Positions 57,694-64,000 of a DNA stretch of 64,000 bases are shown here, in pieces. How positions within the stretch are numbered: the stretch's first letter is position 1; the number at the start of each line of letters is the position of its first letter. The translations under genes were made by a program, and so were the position numbers. The DNA is taken from contig NZ_WBXM01000004.1 in assembly GCF_033042135.1 (NCBI RefSeq), positions 124,001-188,000 of the forward strand. The letters are read 5' to 3'. Below the pieces are notes generated by a model, which did no database searches, was not told where the DNA came from, and was given only the letters and a program-made list of their open reading frames with translations. Source of the DNA: Haloechinothrix sp033042135 (lineage in GTDB: Bacteria > Actinomycetota > Actinomycetes > Mycobacteriales > Pseudonocardiaceae).

Positions 57694-58812
57694 GTGCGAC
57701 TCAGATTGTGGTCAGAGGTAGGGTCACGCGTCGCTCTGGCTCGCAAGCGTGCGGGTTTCACCCAGCGTGAACTGGGCGAACGGATCGGCACGCACCGCAC
57801 GACGGTGGCGCGCATCGAACTTGGCCAGCGCCAGCTCGACGCGCTCGAGCTGGCGCGACTGGCAGAAACGTTCGGGCGTTCAGTGGAGTGGTTCCTCACC
57901 GAACCACCCGCAGCCATCGCGAGCCGCAGGGACGGGTTGTCCCCTGATCAAAACGTGCGTGTGCTCGACGACGAGCTTGAACGCGTGGGCCGTGGCGTCG
58001 AGTTGCTGACCGACGTACACGCCTTGTCTCTAGTGTCGACGACCGTCCAGGCAGGCGTCACCACGCTGGACGAGGCCGAGTCCGAAGCACTGCATGCCCG
58101 CGCCGCCCTCAACGTGGGCGACGGCCCCCTCCCGGATCTGCAGAAGGCCGTCGAAGGTCTCGGGCTTCTTGCGTTCTCGCTCGACCTGGGTCCCAGTGTG
58201 ATCGACGGTGGCTACGTGCGCGTCGGCGACGTCGGCGTTGCCCTAGTCAACGGAGCGGTCGACGCCGGGCGCCGACGGTTCAACCTCGCACACGAGCTTG
58301 GGCACCACGTCTTGGCAGACGAGTACACCCCGGATCTCGGGATCAGCGCGACGCGCGACGAACGGGAGGCGTTGATCAACGCGTTCGCCGTACACTTTCT
58401 GATGCCCGGGGCCTCGGTCCGCAAGCGTTGGTCTGAGCTGTCTGAGGAATACGAGGATGTCCGCACACGGCTGATCGTGCTGGCCGCGGAGTACCGTGTG
58501 AGCTGGTCAGCGGCCATATCGCATGCGACGACCCTCGGCTTGATCGATCAGACCGAGTTCGCCGCACTACAGTCCCGACGCCCGACTCGCGCGGACTACT
58601 TCGAACTTGGCGTGCAGTTGACCGAAGAACTCCAGCCGACCGCGCTGGCCCCCAGCTACTCTCAGGCTGCCGTGCGCGCTTATCGCCGCGGGCTGATCAG
58701 TTCCGACCGGGCGGTCGAACTCCTCCGCGAGACGGTCGCCCGTGAGGACCTTCCGCGCCCACACGAGACACCGGTCGAGGCGCTCTCTACTGAATTCCAA
58801 TCCATCGGCTGA
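57694..58812 (+). CDS. XRE regulator fused to ImmA/IrrE metalloprotease
   Basis: 372 residues. HTH at residues about 1-60 (VALARKRAGFTQRELGERIGTHRTTVARIELGQRQLDALEL). ImmA/IrrE domain from about 130, with zinc motif HELGHH at 200-205 and a downstream DEREALINAFAVHFLMP supplying the third ligand. Such proteins cleave a repressor or antitoxin on signal and are common in mobile elements and toxin-antitoxin loci. GAGGTG lies six bases before the GTG at 57694. A PIN-domain fragment follows directly, the usual partner position. Confidence 0.88.
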   Translation: MRLRLWSEVGSRVALARKRAGFTQRELGERIGTHRTTVARIELGQRQLDALELARLAETFGRSVEWFLTEPPAAIASRRDGLSPDQNVRVLDDELERVGRGVELLTDVHALSLVSTTVQAGVTTLDEAESEALHARAALNVGDGPLPDLQKAVEGLGLLAFSLDLGPSVIDGGYVRVGDVGVALVNGAVDAGRRRFNLAHELGHHVLADEYTPDLGISATRDEREALINAFAVHFLMPGASVRKRWSELSEEYEDVRTRLIVLAAEYRVSWSAAISHATTLGLIDQTEFAALQSRRPTRADYFELGVQLTEELQPTALAPSYSQAAVRAYRRGLISSDRAVELLRETVAREDLPRPHETPVEALSTEFQSIG

Positions 58813-58950
58813 GCAATCGCCAGCAAGTGCGTCCTCGTCTTCGACACCAGCCCACTCGTCCACTTCGCGCGCTCCGGCAAGCTCGATGTTCTGGGCAACC
58901 TTGTCAATGCGTTCGATTGCGTCACGACCAAGGCCGTGCTCTCCACCGGT
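58813..58950 (+). pseudogene. PIN-domain nuclease fragment
   Basis: Directly after the ImmA stop, in frame, is VLVFDTSPLVHFARSGKLDVLG, then NAFDCVTTKAVL. This is the first 40 residues of a PIN ribonuclease with its leading Asp. There is no usable start codon and the rest of the domain is lost at the junction with the convergent gene ending at 58953. XRE-ImmA plus PIN is a known pairing; here the effector is dead. Confidence 0.75.
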
Positions 58951-58952
58951 GA

Positions 58953-59300
58953 TCACGTCTCCTCATCCGGCCAGGGCTCGGGCTCGGGATCGACCCAGAT
59001 CAGCCGGATGTCGTCGTCCGAGTGGCGCAGTAGCCGCCGCAGCTCGTCGGCGGTGCGGAACCGGCCGGTCATCCGCATCTCCGGTAGGTTCACGAAGACG
59101 TACTCGGGGAGCGCGAGCCCCCAGCCGAGTACCGCGGCGTCGGAGCCGTCCGGCGCGATGGTGATCACGACGAAGCGGGCACTGGGGTAGCGTGCTGCCC
59201 ACTCGGTGAGGATGGCCAGGCATTTCTCGGCGGTGAGCGGGAGCGTGGCGTCGGTGTCGTCCTGCGTCTCGTGCGGCAGCGAATCGTTGGTTGTGGTCAT
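58953..59300 (-). CDS. Hypothetical protein divergent from a Scr1-type regulator
   Basis: 115 residues starting MTTTNDSLPHETQDD. The middle part EKCLAILTEWAARYPSARFVVITIAPDGSDAAVLGWGLALPEYVFV and the acidic end DIRLIWVDPEPEPWPDEE suggest a small alpha/beta domain. No known motif. It shares a 98-bp divergent promoter region with the Scr1 gene, containing the palindrome TGTCTC-N7-GAGACA, and is probably under its control. Confidence 0.6.
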   Translation of the reverse strand: MTTTNDSLPHETQDDTDATLPLTAEKCLAILTEWAARYPSARFVVITIAPDGSDAAVLGWGLALPEYVFVNLPEMRMTGRFRTADELRRLLRHSDDDIRLIWVDPEPEPWPDEET

Positions 59301-59327
59301 GTCCGGAGGCTGACACGGGTCGATACG

Positions 59328-59346
59328 TGTCTCCGAGGGTGAGACA
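59328..59346. promoter_or_regulatory. Palindrome TGTCTC-N7-GAGACA between divergent genes
   Basis: A perfect 6-bp inverted repeat with a 7-bp spacer, extended by TACG on the left and TAC on the right. Located 28 bp from the hypothetical gene start and 53 bp from the Scr1-type gene start. Candidate autoregulatory site. Confidence 0.55.
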
Positions 59347-59398
59347 TACATCCGAACGTGTAGTGTTGTCGCGGCATCCGCCGTGATGGGATACCGGC

Positions 59399-60244
59399 AT
59401 GTCGGACAAACCCAGTGCGTCGCGCGCCCGGGCGCTGGCCGCCGAGCTGCGCGACCTGCGCAGGCAAGCCAAGCTGAGCACACGCGACGCCGCCGAGCGT
59501 ATCGGCGTCTCGTCGGCGAGCCTGAACCGCTCCGAGCTGGGCACCCGGATGCCGAGCCCGGAGGAGGTCTCCGCGCTGCTCGCCGTCTACGGCGTGACCG
59601 GCCTGGCCCGCGAGCAGGCGCTGCAACTGGCCCGCTCGGCAAACCCCTCGGGCTGGTGGGAGACCGGCGGCAGCGCGCTACCCAAGCAGCTGCCCACGCT
59701 GATCACCTTCGAGTCCCAGGCCACGGGGATCACCGAGTTCCAGCCGCTGGTGGTGCCGGGGCTGTTGCAGACCCACGGCTACATGCGTGCAGTGATGGAA
59801 GCCTCCGGTGTGCCTGATGCCGACGCGGACGCGCGAGTCGCGGCCCGGGCGGGCAGGCAGACCGTGCTCACCCGCAAGCGCCCGCCGCGCTACCTGGCGA
59901 TCATCGACGAGGCCGCGCTGCGCCGCCCGTTCGGTGGCCGCGCGGTGATGGCCGAACAGCTGAACCGGATCATCGAGCTGGCCGCGCTGCCCAACCTCAC
60001 CGTGCAGGTGATCCCGTTCGATCGCGGCGGCTACCCGATCTACGGGCCATATGCGCTGTTGCAGTTCGCCAAGGCGCCGGACATCGTGCACCTGGAGCAC
60101 AAGCAGGCCTCCGGGTTTCTGGACCAGCCGGAGGACACCGCACCGTTTCAACCGTTGACCGATACGCTGAAGGCTGCGGCGCTCGACCCCGCCGCCACCA
60201 GCGAGTTCCTGGCCGCCGTGGCGGCCGAGTACGACAGGAAGTGA
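59399..60244 (+). CDS. Scr1-type XRE regulator (HTH plus DUF5753)
   Basis: 281 residues. HTH RARALAAELRDLRRQAKLSTRDAAERIGVSSASLNRSELG, then DUF5753 with WWETGG, VPGLLQTHGYMRAVME, IIDEAALRRPFGGRAVMAEQL and LTVQVIPFDRGGYP. Works with the DUF397 protein that follows 8 bp later. Such pairs act in developmental and specialised-metabolism control in actinomycetes. Paralogous to the regulator at 30844 but with its own operator. Confidence 0.9.
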   Translation: MSDKPSASRARALAAELRDLRRQAKLSTRDAAERIGVSSASLNRSELGTRMPSPEEVSALLAVYGVTGLAREQALQLARSANPSGWWETGGSALPKQLPTLITFESQATGITEFQPLVVPGLLQTHGYMRAVMEASGVPDADADARVAARAGRQTVLTRKRPPRYLAIIDEAALRRPFGGRAVMAEQLNRIIELAALPNLTVQVIPFDRGGYPIYGPYALLQFAKAPDIVHLEHKQASGFLDQPEDTAPFQPLTDTLKAAALDPAATSEFLAAVAAEYDRK

Positions 60245-60252
60245 GACAGGCG

Positions 60253-60519
60253 ATGGATCTCCGCGACGCGGTGTGGCGCAAGTCCAGTTGCAGCACGGAC
60301 CAGACCGAATGCGTCGAAGTGGCGTTCCCCGACTGGCGCAAGTCCAGCTACAGCGGAAGCGAAACGGCCTGCGTCGAGATCTCCTACCGCGCCTCCGCCG
60401 CCGTGGGCATCCGTGACTCCAAGGACCCCGACGGGGGCGTGCTGCAGACCACCGGACGGACGTGGCGGGCCCTGTGCGCGGCGATCCAGGCAGGTGACCT
60501 CGGGCCACGGCACTCGTGA
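60253..60519 (+). CDS. Tandem DUF397 protein
   Basis: 88 residues starting MDLRDAVWRKSSCSTDQTECVEVAF. The WRKSS...CVEV motif occurs twice (residues about 8-25 and 27-45), so the N-terminal DUF397 unit is partly duplicated. It ends with the standard IRDSKDPDGGVLQTTGRTW. DUF397 proteins are partners or antitoxin-like modulators of the Scr1-type regulator upstream. Confidence 0.88.
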   Translation: MDLRDAVWRKSSCSTDQTECVEVAFPDWRKSSYSGSETACVEISYRASAAVGIRDSKDPDGGVLQTTGRTWRALCAAIQAGDLGPRHS

Positions 60520-60972
60520 AGAATCGCTCGGTACCAGCCGCTCGACGTCGGCGATTCGTGCGTCCAACCGGCTGGAGTTCACACCCCGAGCTGCCTCGCG
60601 CGCGCGATTGAGTGTGTCGCGAGCCGCGTCGACGACACCCAACCGGGCGTAGGACTCGGCGAGCCACGTCCGGTACAAAGCGACTTCCCGAGCGTACTCG
60701 GGTGTGTAGGTCGCGATGGCGCCGGACAGTAACGGCTCAGCCGCGATCGGGTCGCCAAGTTCGATCAGGCAGCGGCCCGCCATGACGTCGATTTCCTGAC
60801 GGTCCAGCCAGTAGACCCACTCGGGCTCCGCAACGCTGGCCGAACGTCGCTCGTACACGTCGTCCACCTGATCCAGCGCCCGCCGGGTTCCGTCCAGGTC
60901 ACGAGCGCGGGCACTGGCCCATGCCACCCGTTCGACAAGCAACGCCCGGACCACGGGCGTAGCATTCGCGCC
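60520..60972 (-). pseudogene. C-terminal fragment of a TPR-containing XRE regulator
   Basis: The frame reads RALLVERVAWASARARDLDGTRRALDQVDDVYERR, PEWVYWLDRQEIDVMAGRCLIELGDP and REVALYRTWLAESYARLGVVDAARDTLNRA. These are the tetratricopeptide repeats that end many actinobacterial HTH-TPR regulators. A stop at 60973-60975 closes the 5' side, so the HTH half is absent. On the 3' side the frame runs on, antisense, into the DUF397 gene, showing that the original stop was lost. Confidence 0.75.
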
Positions 60973-60984
60973 CTAGTTGGTCTC

Positions 60985-62136
60985 ATGGCAGGGTGGCTCG
61001 ACATCGTGACTGACTGGCGCGAACAACTCGCCGTGCCGCGAGATGACTTCATCCCGTCCGTGGTGTGGGTCGATGATCCCGCTACGGACGGATTCGCCGC
61101 CGTGTCCCGGGACGACGACGAGCCTCGGTGGCGTGCCCTGGTCGATGCAGACGAACCGATCATTACCCAGGTAGACGACGGACGAACGTCACCAGGCGGC
61201 ACCGGACTACGGCCGTCCAGCTCCTGTAGCCAGCCGTCGTTGGTCGCTGCGATGCTCGACGCACTCGACGTGCGTGAGGGTCACCGGGTGTTGGAGGTCG
61301 GCACCGGCACCGGCTGGAACGCGGCGCTGTTGGCCGAGCGAGTAGGCGAAACTGGACACGTGGTGTCGATCGAAGTCGACACCGACGTTGCCGACAACGC
61401 CCGTGGTTCCCTGGCACGCGCCGGATACGCACCACTGGTCGTGACGGCGGACGGCACCGAAGGATACCCGCCCGATGCCCCGTACGACCGGGTGATCTGT
61501 ACTGCGTCCGTCCGGCAGATTCCCCGAACTTGGATCGACCAGACACGGCCCAGTGGGGTGCTCGTGACTCCGTGGGGCACCGACTACGGAGACGACGCGC
61601 TCACGCGCCTGGAAGTGCACGAGGACGGCTCGGCGTCGGGCAGGTGCGGAATGAACCTGGCGTTCATGCGCGTCCGGCACCAGCGCCGGGACTACCTTGA
61701 TCCCACCGCCGAGCAGATCAGCGCGGCCGACAAGACAGTCACCCCGCGCAGCGGGCGGGAGCTGTTCGAGATGGTGACGTTTTCCCGAGCGGCGTTCACG
61801 ATCGGGCTGCGCGTACCGAACTGCTACGTCACCGTGGAGGATCTTGATGATGATCACCGCAGGATCGAACTGCATGACGTTCGTTCGCAGTCGTGGGCGA
61901 GGGTCAGCCTCGTTCGCGGACAAGACCCGTGGACGGTTTGCCAGCTCGGCGCGCGCCGGTTGTGGGATGAGGTGGACGCCGCCTACGCCTGGTGGCTCGA
62001 TGCGGGTCAGCCCACTCCCGACCGGTATGGGCTGACCGTGCAGCCGGACGGCACCCACACTGTGTGGATCGACACGCCGGACAGCGACAGTCGCTGGTCG
62101 CTGACGTTGTCGCGGGACAACGCTCAATCGGCGTGA
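60985..62136 (+). CDS. PCMT-like methyltransferase of the RiPP-associated type
   Basis: 383 residues. The N-terminal cap has VPRDDFIPSVVW and EPIITQVDDGRTSPGG. The SAM fold contains SSSCSQPSLVAAMLDALDVREGHRVLEVGTGTGWNAALLAERVG, with Gly-rich motif I near residue 110, and the ending has a C-terminal accessory domain. It resembles protein-isoaspartate methyltransferases and, in the cap and accessory regions, the enzymes of actinobacterial FxLD and ATP-grasp peptide maturation systems. No precursor peptide or ATP-grasp maturase is adjacent, so it stands alone here. Confidence 0.75.
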   Translation: MAGWLDIVTDWREQLAVPRDDFIPSVVWVDDPATDGFAAVSRDDDEPRWRALVDADEPIITQVDDGRTSPGGTGLRPSSSCSQPSLVAAMLDALDVREGHRVLEVGTGTGWNAALLAERVGETGHVVSIEVDTDVADNARGSLARAGYAPLVVTADGTEGYPPDAPYDRVICTASVRQIPRTWIDQTRPSGVLVTPWGTDYGDDALTRLEVHEDGSASGRCGMNLAFMRVRHQRRDYLDPTAEQISAADKTVTPRSGRELFEMVTFSRAAFTIGLRVPNCYVTVEDLDDDHRRIELHDVRSQSWARVSLVRGQDPWTVCQLGARRLWDEVDAAYAWWLDAGQPTPDRYGLTVQPDGTHTVWIDTPDSDSRWSLTLSRDNAQSA

Positions 62137-62192
62137 GCCATGGCTGTTTCGAAGCCGTGCTCCCGGAACGTCCTCCCGGACTGGGCGTCGTG

Positions 62193-62606
62193 CTAGGCCG
62201 GTCCGATGAAGTCCAGCGCGTCGTCGGGAAGGTCGTCTGGTGTGGCCCACACGATCTCGGTGCACTTGTGTGGTTCGCGGATCACGGGCGTGCCGGTCCA
62301 GGTTGAGGTAGTGAAGAAGATGTCCACCCGGGGTTCTTGCGAGCAGCGAAACATCGTGCAGGCCGGTGACAGGGCCTGCGGGGCGAGCTCGACTCCGAGT
62401 TCCTCGCGGACTTCGCGGACGACGCAGGCGGTCGGTGTCTCCCCGAGGTCGACGTGCCCGGCGGGCAGTCCGAGCATGCCGTCGGCGTACCCGCTACCGG
62501 CCCGGCGCATGAGCAGCACCCGGCCCTCCGGGGCGACCAGGAAGACATGCGCTGCGAGTGGGTACCGGTCGTGTTCGGTGTCGAACACGTACTCCGGGTG
62601 GGACAT
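62193..62606 (-). CDS. NUDIX hydrolase
   Basis: 137 residues starting MSHPEYVFDTEHDRYPLAAHVFLVAPEG after AAGGAGAAGG. The Nudix box GHVDLGETPTACVVREVREELGVEL (GX5EX7REUXEEXGU) is complete. Hydrolyses a nucleoside diphosphate linked to another moiety; the substrate is not apparent. The 296 bp beyond its start (62607-62902) show no reliable gene. Confidence 0.9.
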   Translation of the reverse strand: MSHPEYVFDTEHDRYPLAAHVFLVAPEGRVLLMRRAGSGYADGMLGLPAGHVDLGETPTACVVREVREELGVELAPQALSPACTMFRCSQEPRVDIFFTTSTWTGTPVIREPHKCTEIVWATPDDLPDDALDFIGPA

Positions 62607-62902
62607 CCTTCTCCTTACAGCGTTTTCGGCTGGGCCGTGCGGGAACCGTCGACGTAGACGGTAATGCCGCGGTCGGGATCATCGCGTATCGGACGGCCTC
62701 CGCCCAGCCGAAGGCGCGAGTGGGCATGCAACCGGGTGGGTTGGACGGCGCGGGACTGTGGGCACTGCCGAACCCGAGCGGCCGCAACGCGCATTGCCAG
62801 CTGCCGCCAGTCGCATGAACATCTCGTCGCCGGTCACACCACAACCTCCTGATCACGCCGTTGGCCACCTCGCAACCACGTCCGGCGCCGCCCGGACGTC
62901 CG

Positions 62903-63790
62903 TTATCGCAGCGCCCGCTCGCGTGCTCGTGCCAGGATGCGCTGCAAGTGCAATCCTCGCCGGACGTCGCAGGGGTGCTGCGTGGCGCCGGTAGCGACCA
63001 GCTCGGCGAACTCGTCGAGCACTGCGGCGTAGGCATCCGCCGGGCTGGCGGGCTTGCCGGAGATCGTGTGGTACCCACCCTCGCCGTAGATCGCGCACTC
63101 CAGCACCGTCGGCCGCATCGGCAAGCCGAGGGACAGCGCGGCGGTGCTCGTCGCACCCCCCTCGTGACGGAACAGCAGTCGCCAGAGGTCGCCTGGCGCC
63201 CGGTGCGCGGCCAGCACATCGCTGATCTCACCGAGGGTGGCGTCGAGCAGGTCGAGTGCGTGCGGGCCGATGTCGTCCAGCGCGCCACCCGCGGCGCGCC
63301 ACGGGGAGCGGCTGGCGGTCTCGCCGAGCAGCGCGCCGGAGAGCCATCGGAGATCGCCTCCGGCCCAGCCGCCCGCGGTGGCCGCGGCCAGCCAGCTCGC
63401 GGTCGGCTCGGCATAGCGCAGGATCAGCATCATGATCGAGGCGACCCCGGCGGCGTCGACCGCATCGCGCAGCCGCTGGGCGGCTGCGAGGTCGGCGGCG
63501 ATCGGCTTCTCTAGGATGAGGTGCTTGCCGGCTTCGGCCGCGCGCACCGCGAGGTCGGCCTGCACCGCGGGCGGGACCGCGAACGCGACCGCGTCGCAGC
63601 GCTCGAGCAGCTCGGTCAGTGAGGTGCACGGACTGCCGCCGTGCGCGGCGGTGAGTTCCCGCGCGGCCGCTTCCCGGCGCGCGAAGACACCGGCCAGGGC
63701 GACCGTCTCGTGCGCGGCGAGGCCCGGCGCGTGCACTGCGGATGCCCAGGGGCCTGCGCCGACCAGGCCGACGCGAAGCGGCGTTGCCAT
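62903..63790 (-). CDS. Gfo/Idh/MocA family oxidoreductase
   Basis: 295 residues from the ATG at 63790 (ATG at 63799 is an alternative). NAD(P)-binding start MATPLRVGLVGAGPWASAVHAPGL, catalytic-domain motif GKHLILEKPIAADLA with the conserved Lys, and DIGPHALDLLDATLG with the active-site His. These enzymes oxidise or reduce sugars, inositols or related polyols. No partner enzyme is adjacent. Confidence 0.88.
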   Translation of the reverse strand: MATPLRVGLVGAGPWASAVHAPGLAAHETVALAGVFARREAAARELTAAHGGSPCTSLTELLERCDAVAFAVPPAVQADLAVRAAEAGKHLILEKPIAADLAAAQRLRDAVDAAGVASIMMLILRYAEPTASWLAAATAGGWAGGDLRWLSGALLGETASRSPWRAAGGALDDIGPHALDLLDATLGEISDVLAAHRAPGDLWRLLFRHEGGATSTAALSLGLPMRPTVLECAIYGEGGYHTISGKPASPADAYAAVLDEFAELVATGATQHPCDVRRGLHLQRILARARERALR

Positions 63791-63820
63791 GACGCTCATC
63801 CTGCCGCTCGGTTGACGAGC

Positions 63821-63885
63821 CAGCGCCGAGGGGGCAAGCGCTGAGGGGACCAGCGCCGGTACGTCACCATCCGGGCACCAGCGCT
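63821..63885. repeat. Short AGCGC-centred repeats
   Basis: AGCGC occurs at 63822, 63837, 63852 and 63880, the first three 15 bp apart in units of the form AGCGC-Y-GAGGGG or a variant. The third unit shares GACCAGCGCC with the tandem at 15911-15930. It sits between two co-directional genes and could fold into a weak hairpin. Confidence 0.4.
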
Positions 63886-63892
63886 GGCCGGA

Positions 63893-64000
63893 TCAGCCGT
63901 AGTCGTAGAACCCGCGACCGGACTTCTTGCCGAGCCTGCCCGCATCGACCATCCGCAGCAGCAGTGGTGGCGCCGCGTACTGCGGGTCCCGGAACTCCTC
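63893..64000 (-). CDS. 3-hydroxyacyl-CoA dehydrogenase (C-terminal end, runs off the window)
   Basis: Only the last 35 residues are present: PPLLLRMVDAGRLGKKSGRGFYDYG. The GRLGKKSGRGFYDY ending is characteristic of 3-hydroxybutyryl-CoA dehydrogenases (Hbd/FadB2 type), which reduce acetoacetyl-CoA or oxidise 3-hydroxyacyl-CoA with NAD(P). The N-terminal dinucleotide fold lies beyond the right edge. Confidence 0.85.
   Translation of the reverse strand, partial: EEFRDPQYAAPPLLLRMVDAGRLGKKSGRGFYDYG

Noticed and set aside
62607..62902. A small gene upstream of the NUDIX hydrolase
   Set aside because: Short frames begin MTGDEMFMRLAAAGN or end PKTL near the NUDIX start, but no single frame joins them into a recognisable protein.

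Overview
The window is high-GC actinobacterial chromosome, most likely from a member of the Pseudonocardiales. The indicators are an EspG/PPE-type ESX accessory locus, DUF397 and Scr1-type (DUF5753) XRE regulators, DUF6879, IdeR (iron) boxes, mycothiol-type enzymes, a ChoD-like GMC oxidoreductase and many GTG starts with strong Shine-Dalgarno sequences. The genus cannot be fixed from the sequence alone. Both edges cut genes: an M28 aminopeptidase on the left and a 3-hydroxyacyl-CoA dehydrogenase C-terminus on the right.

Left part (1-13 kb): secreted aminopeptidase, tRNA-Ser(UGA), purC, flavin amine oxidase, acyl-CoA dehydrogenase, bacterioferritin and its IdeR-controlled ferredoxin Bfd, a TauE/SafE exporter, a HisC/Pat aminotransferase, a compact ESX-associated operon (unknown protein, PPE-like protein, EspG chaperone) and acetoacetyl-CoA synthetase. 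At 13-14.6 kb two tRNA genes (Ser-GCU, Arg-ACG) are followed by decayed accessory DNA, including a piece of an IS3-type element.

Middle (14.7-40 kb): pterin dehydratase, WrbA under a large dyad operator, a lipoprotein and two secreted proteins of unknown role, a TtuA-like tRNA thiolase with a ThiS/MoaD-like sulfur carrier ending in Gly-Gly-Ala-Arg, a dicarboxylate symporter, a large secreted protein, a GMC oxidase with an acetoacetate-decarboxylase-family partner, and a coupled TetR-DsbA-maleylpyruvate isomerase operon. These are followed by yciO, an AT-richer DUF6879/XRE cassette with a duplicated upstream motif, an orphan iron-binding lipoprotein behind tandem IdeR boxes, and an amide-use regulon (AmiS, formamidase, FmdB, MarR, cytosolic AmiC-like sensor).

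Right part (40-64 kb): an ATP-grasp ligase with a CocE-type hydrolase, and a translationally coupled unit in which an MFS exporter and a TreT-like glycosyltransferase are one open frame followed by a PIG-L deacetylase. Then come an MpaB-family oxygenase with TetR, an ArsR-rhodanese regulator lacking the usual catalytic Cys together with a PhnD-like protein, IPP isomerase, and a sugar porter with a divergent ROK regulator. From 55 to 59 kb lies a decaying defence island: an McrC fragment, DarG with a frameshifted DarT, an XRE-ImmA protease and a PIN fragment. It is followed by a Scr1/DUF397 pair, a TPR-regulator fragment, a PCMT-like methyltransferase, a NUDIX hydrolase and a Gfo/Idh/MocA oxidoreductase.

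Two non-coding signals deserve attention: arrays of a CCGTGT-centred unit at an exact 22-bp period (7.1 and 40.2 kb), and a 53-bp dyad element present at 1.66 and 16.02 kb. The most promising candidate system is the MFS/glycosyltransferase/PIG-L operon (44.4-47.7 kb), possibly a small pathway that builds and exports an amino-glycoside-like compound; this is inference.
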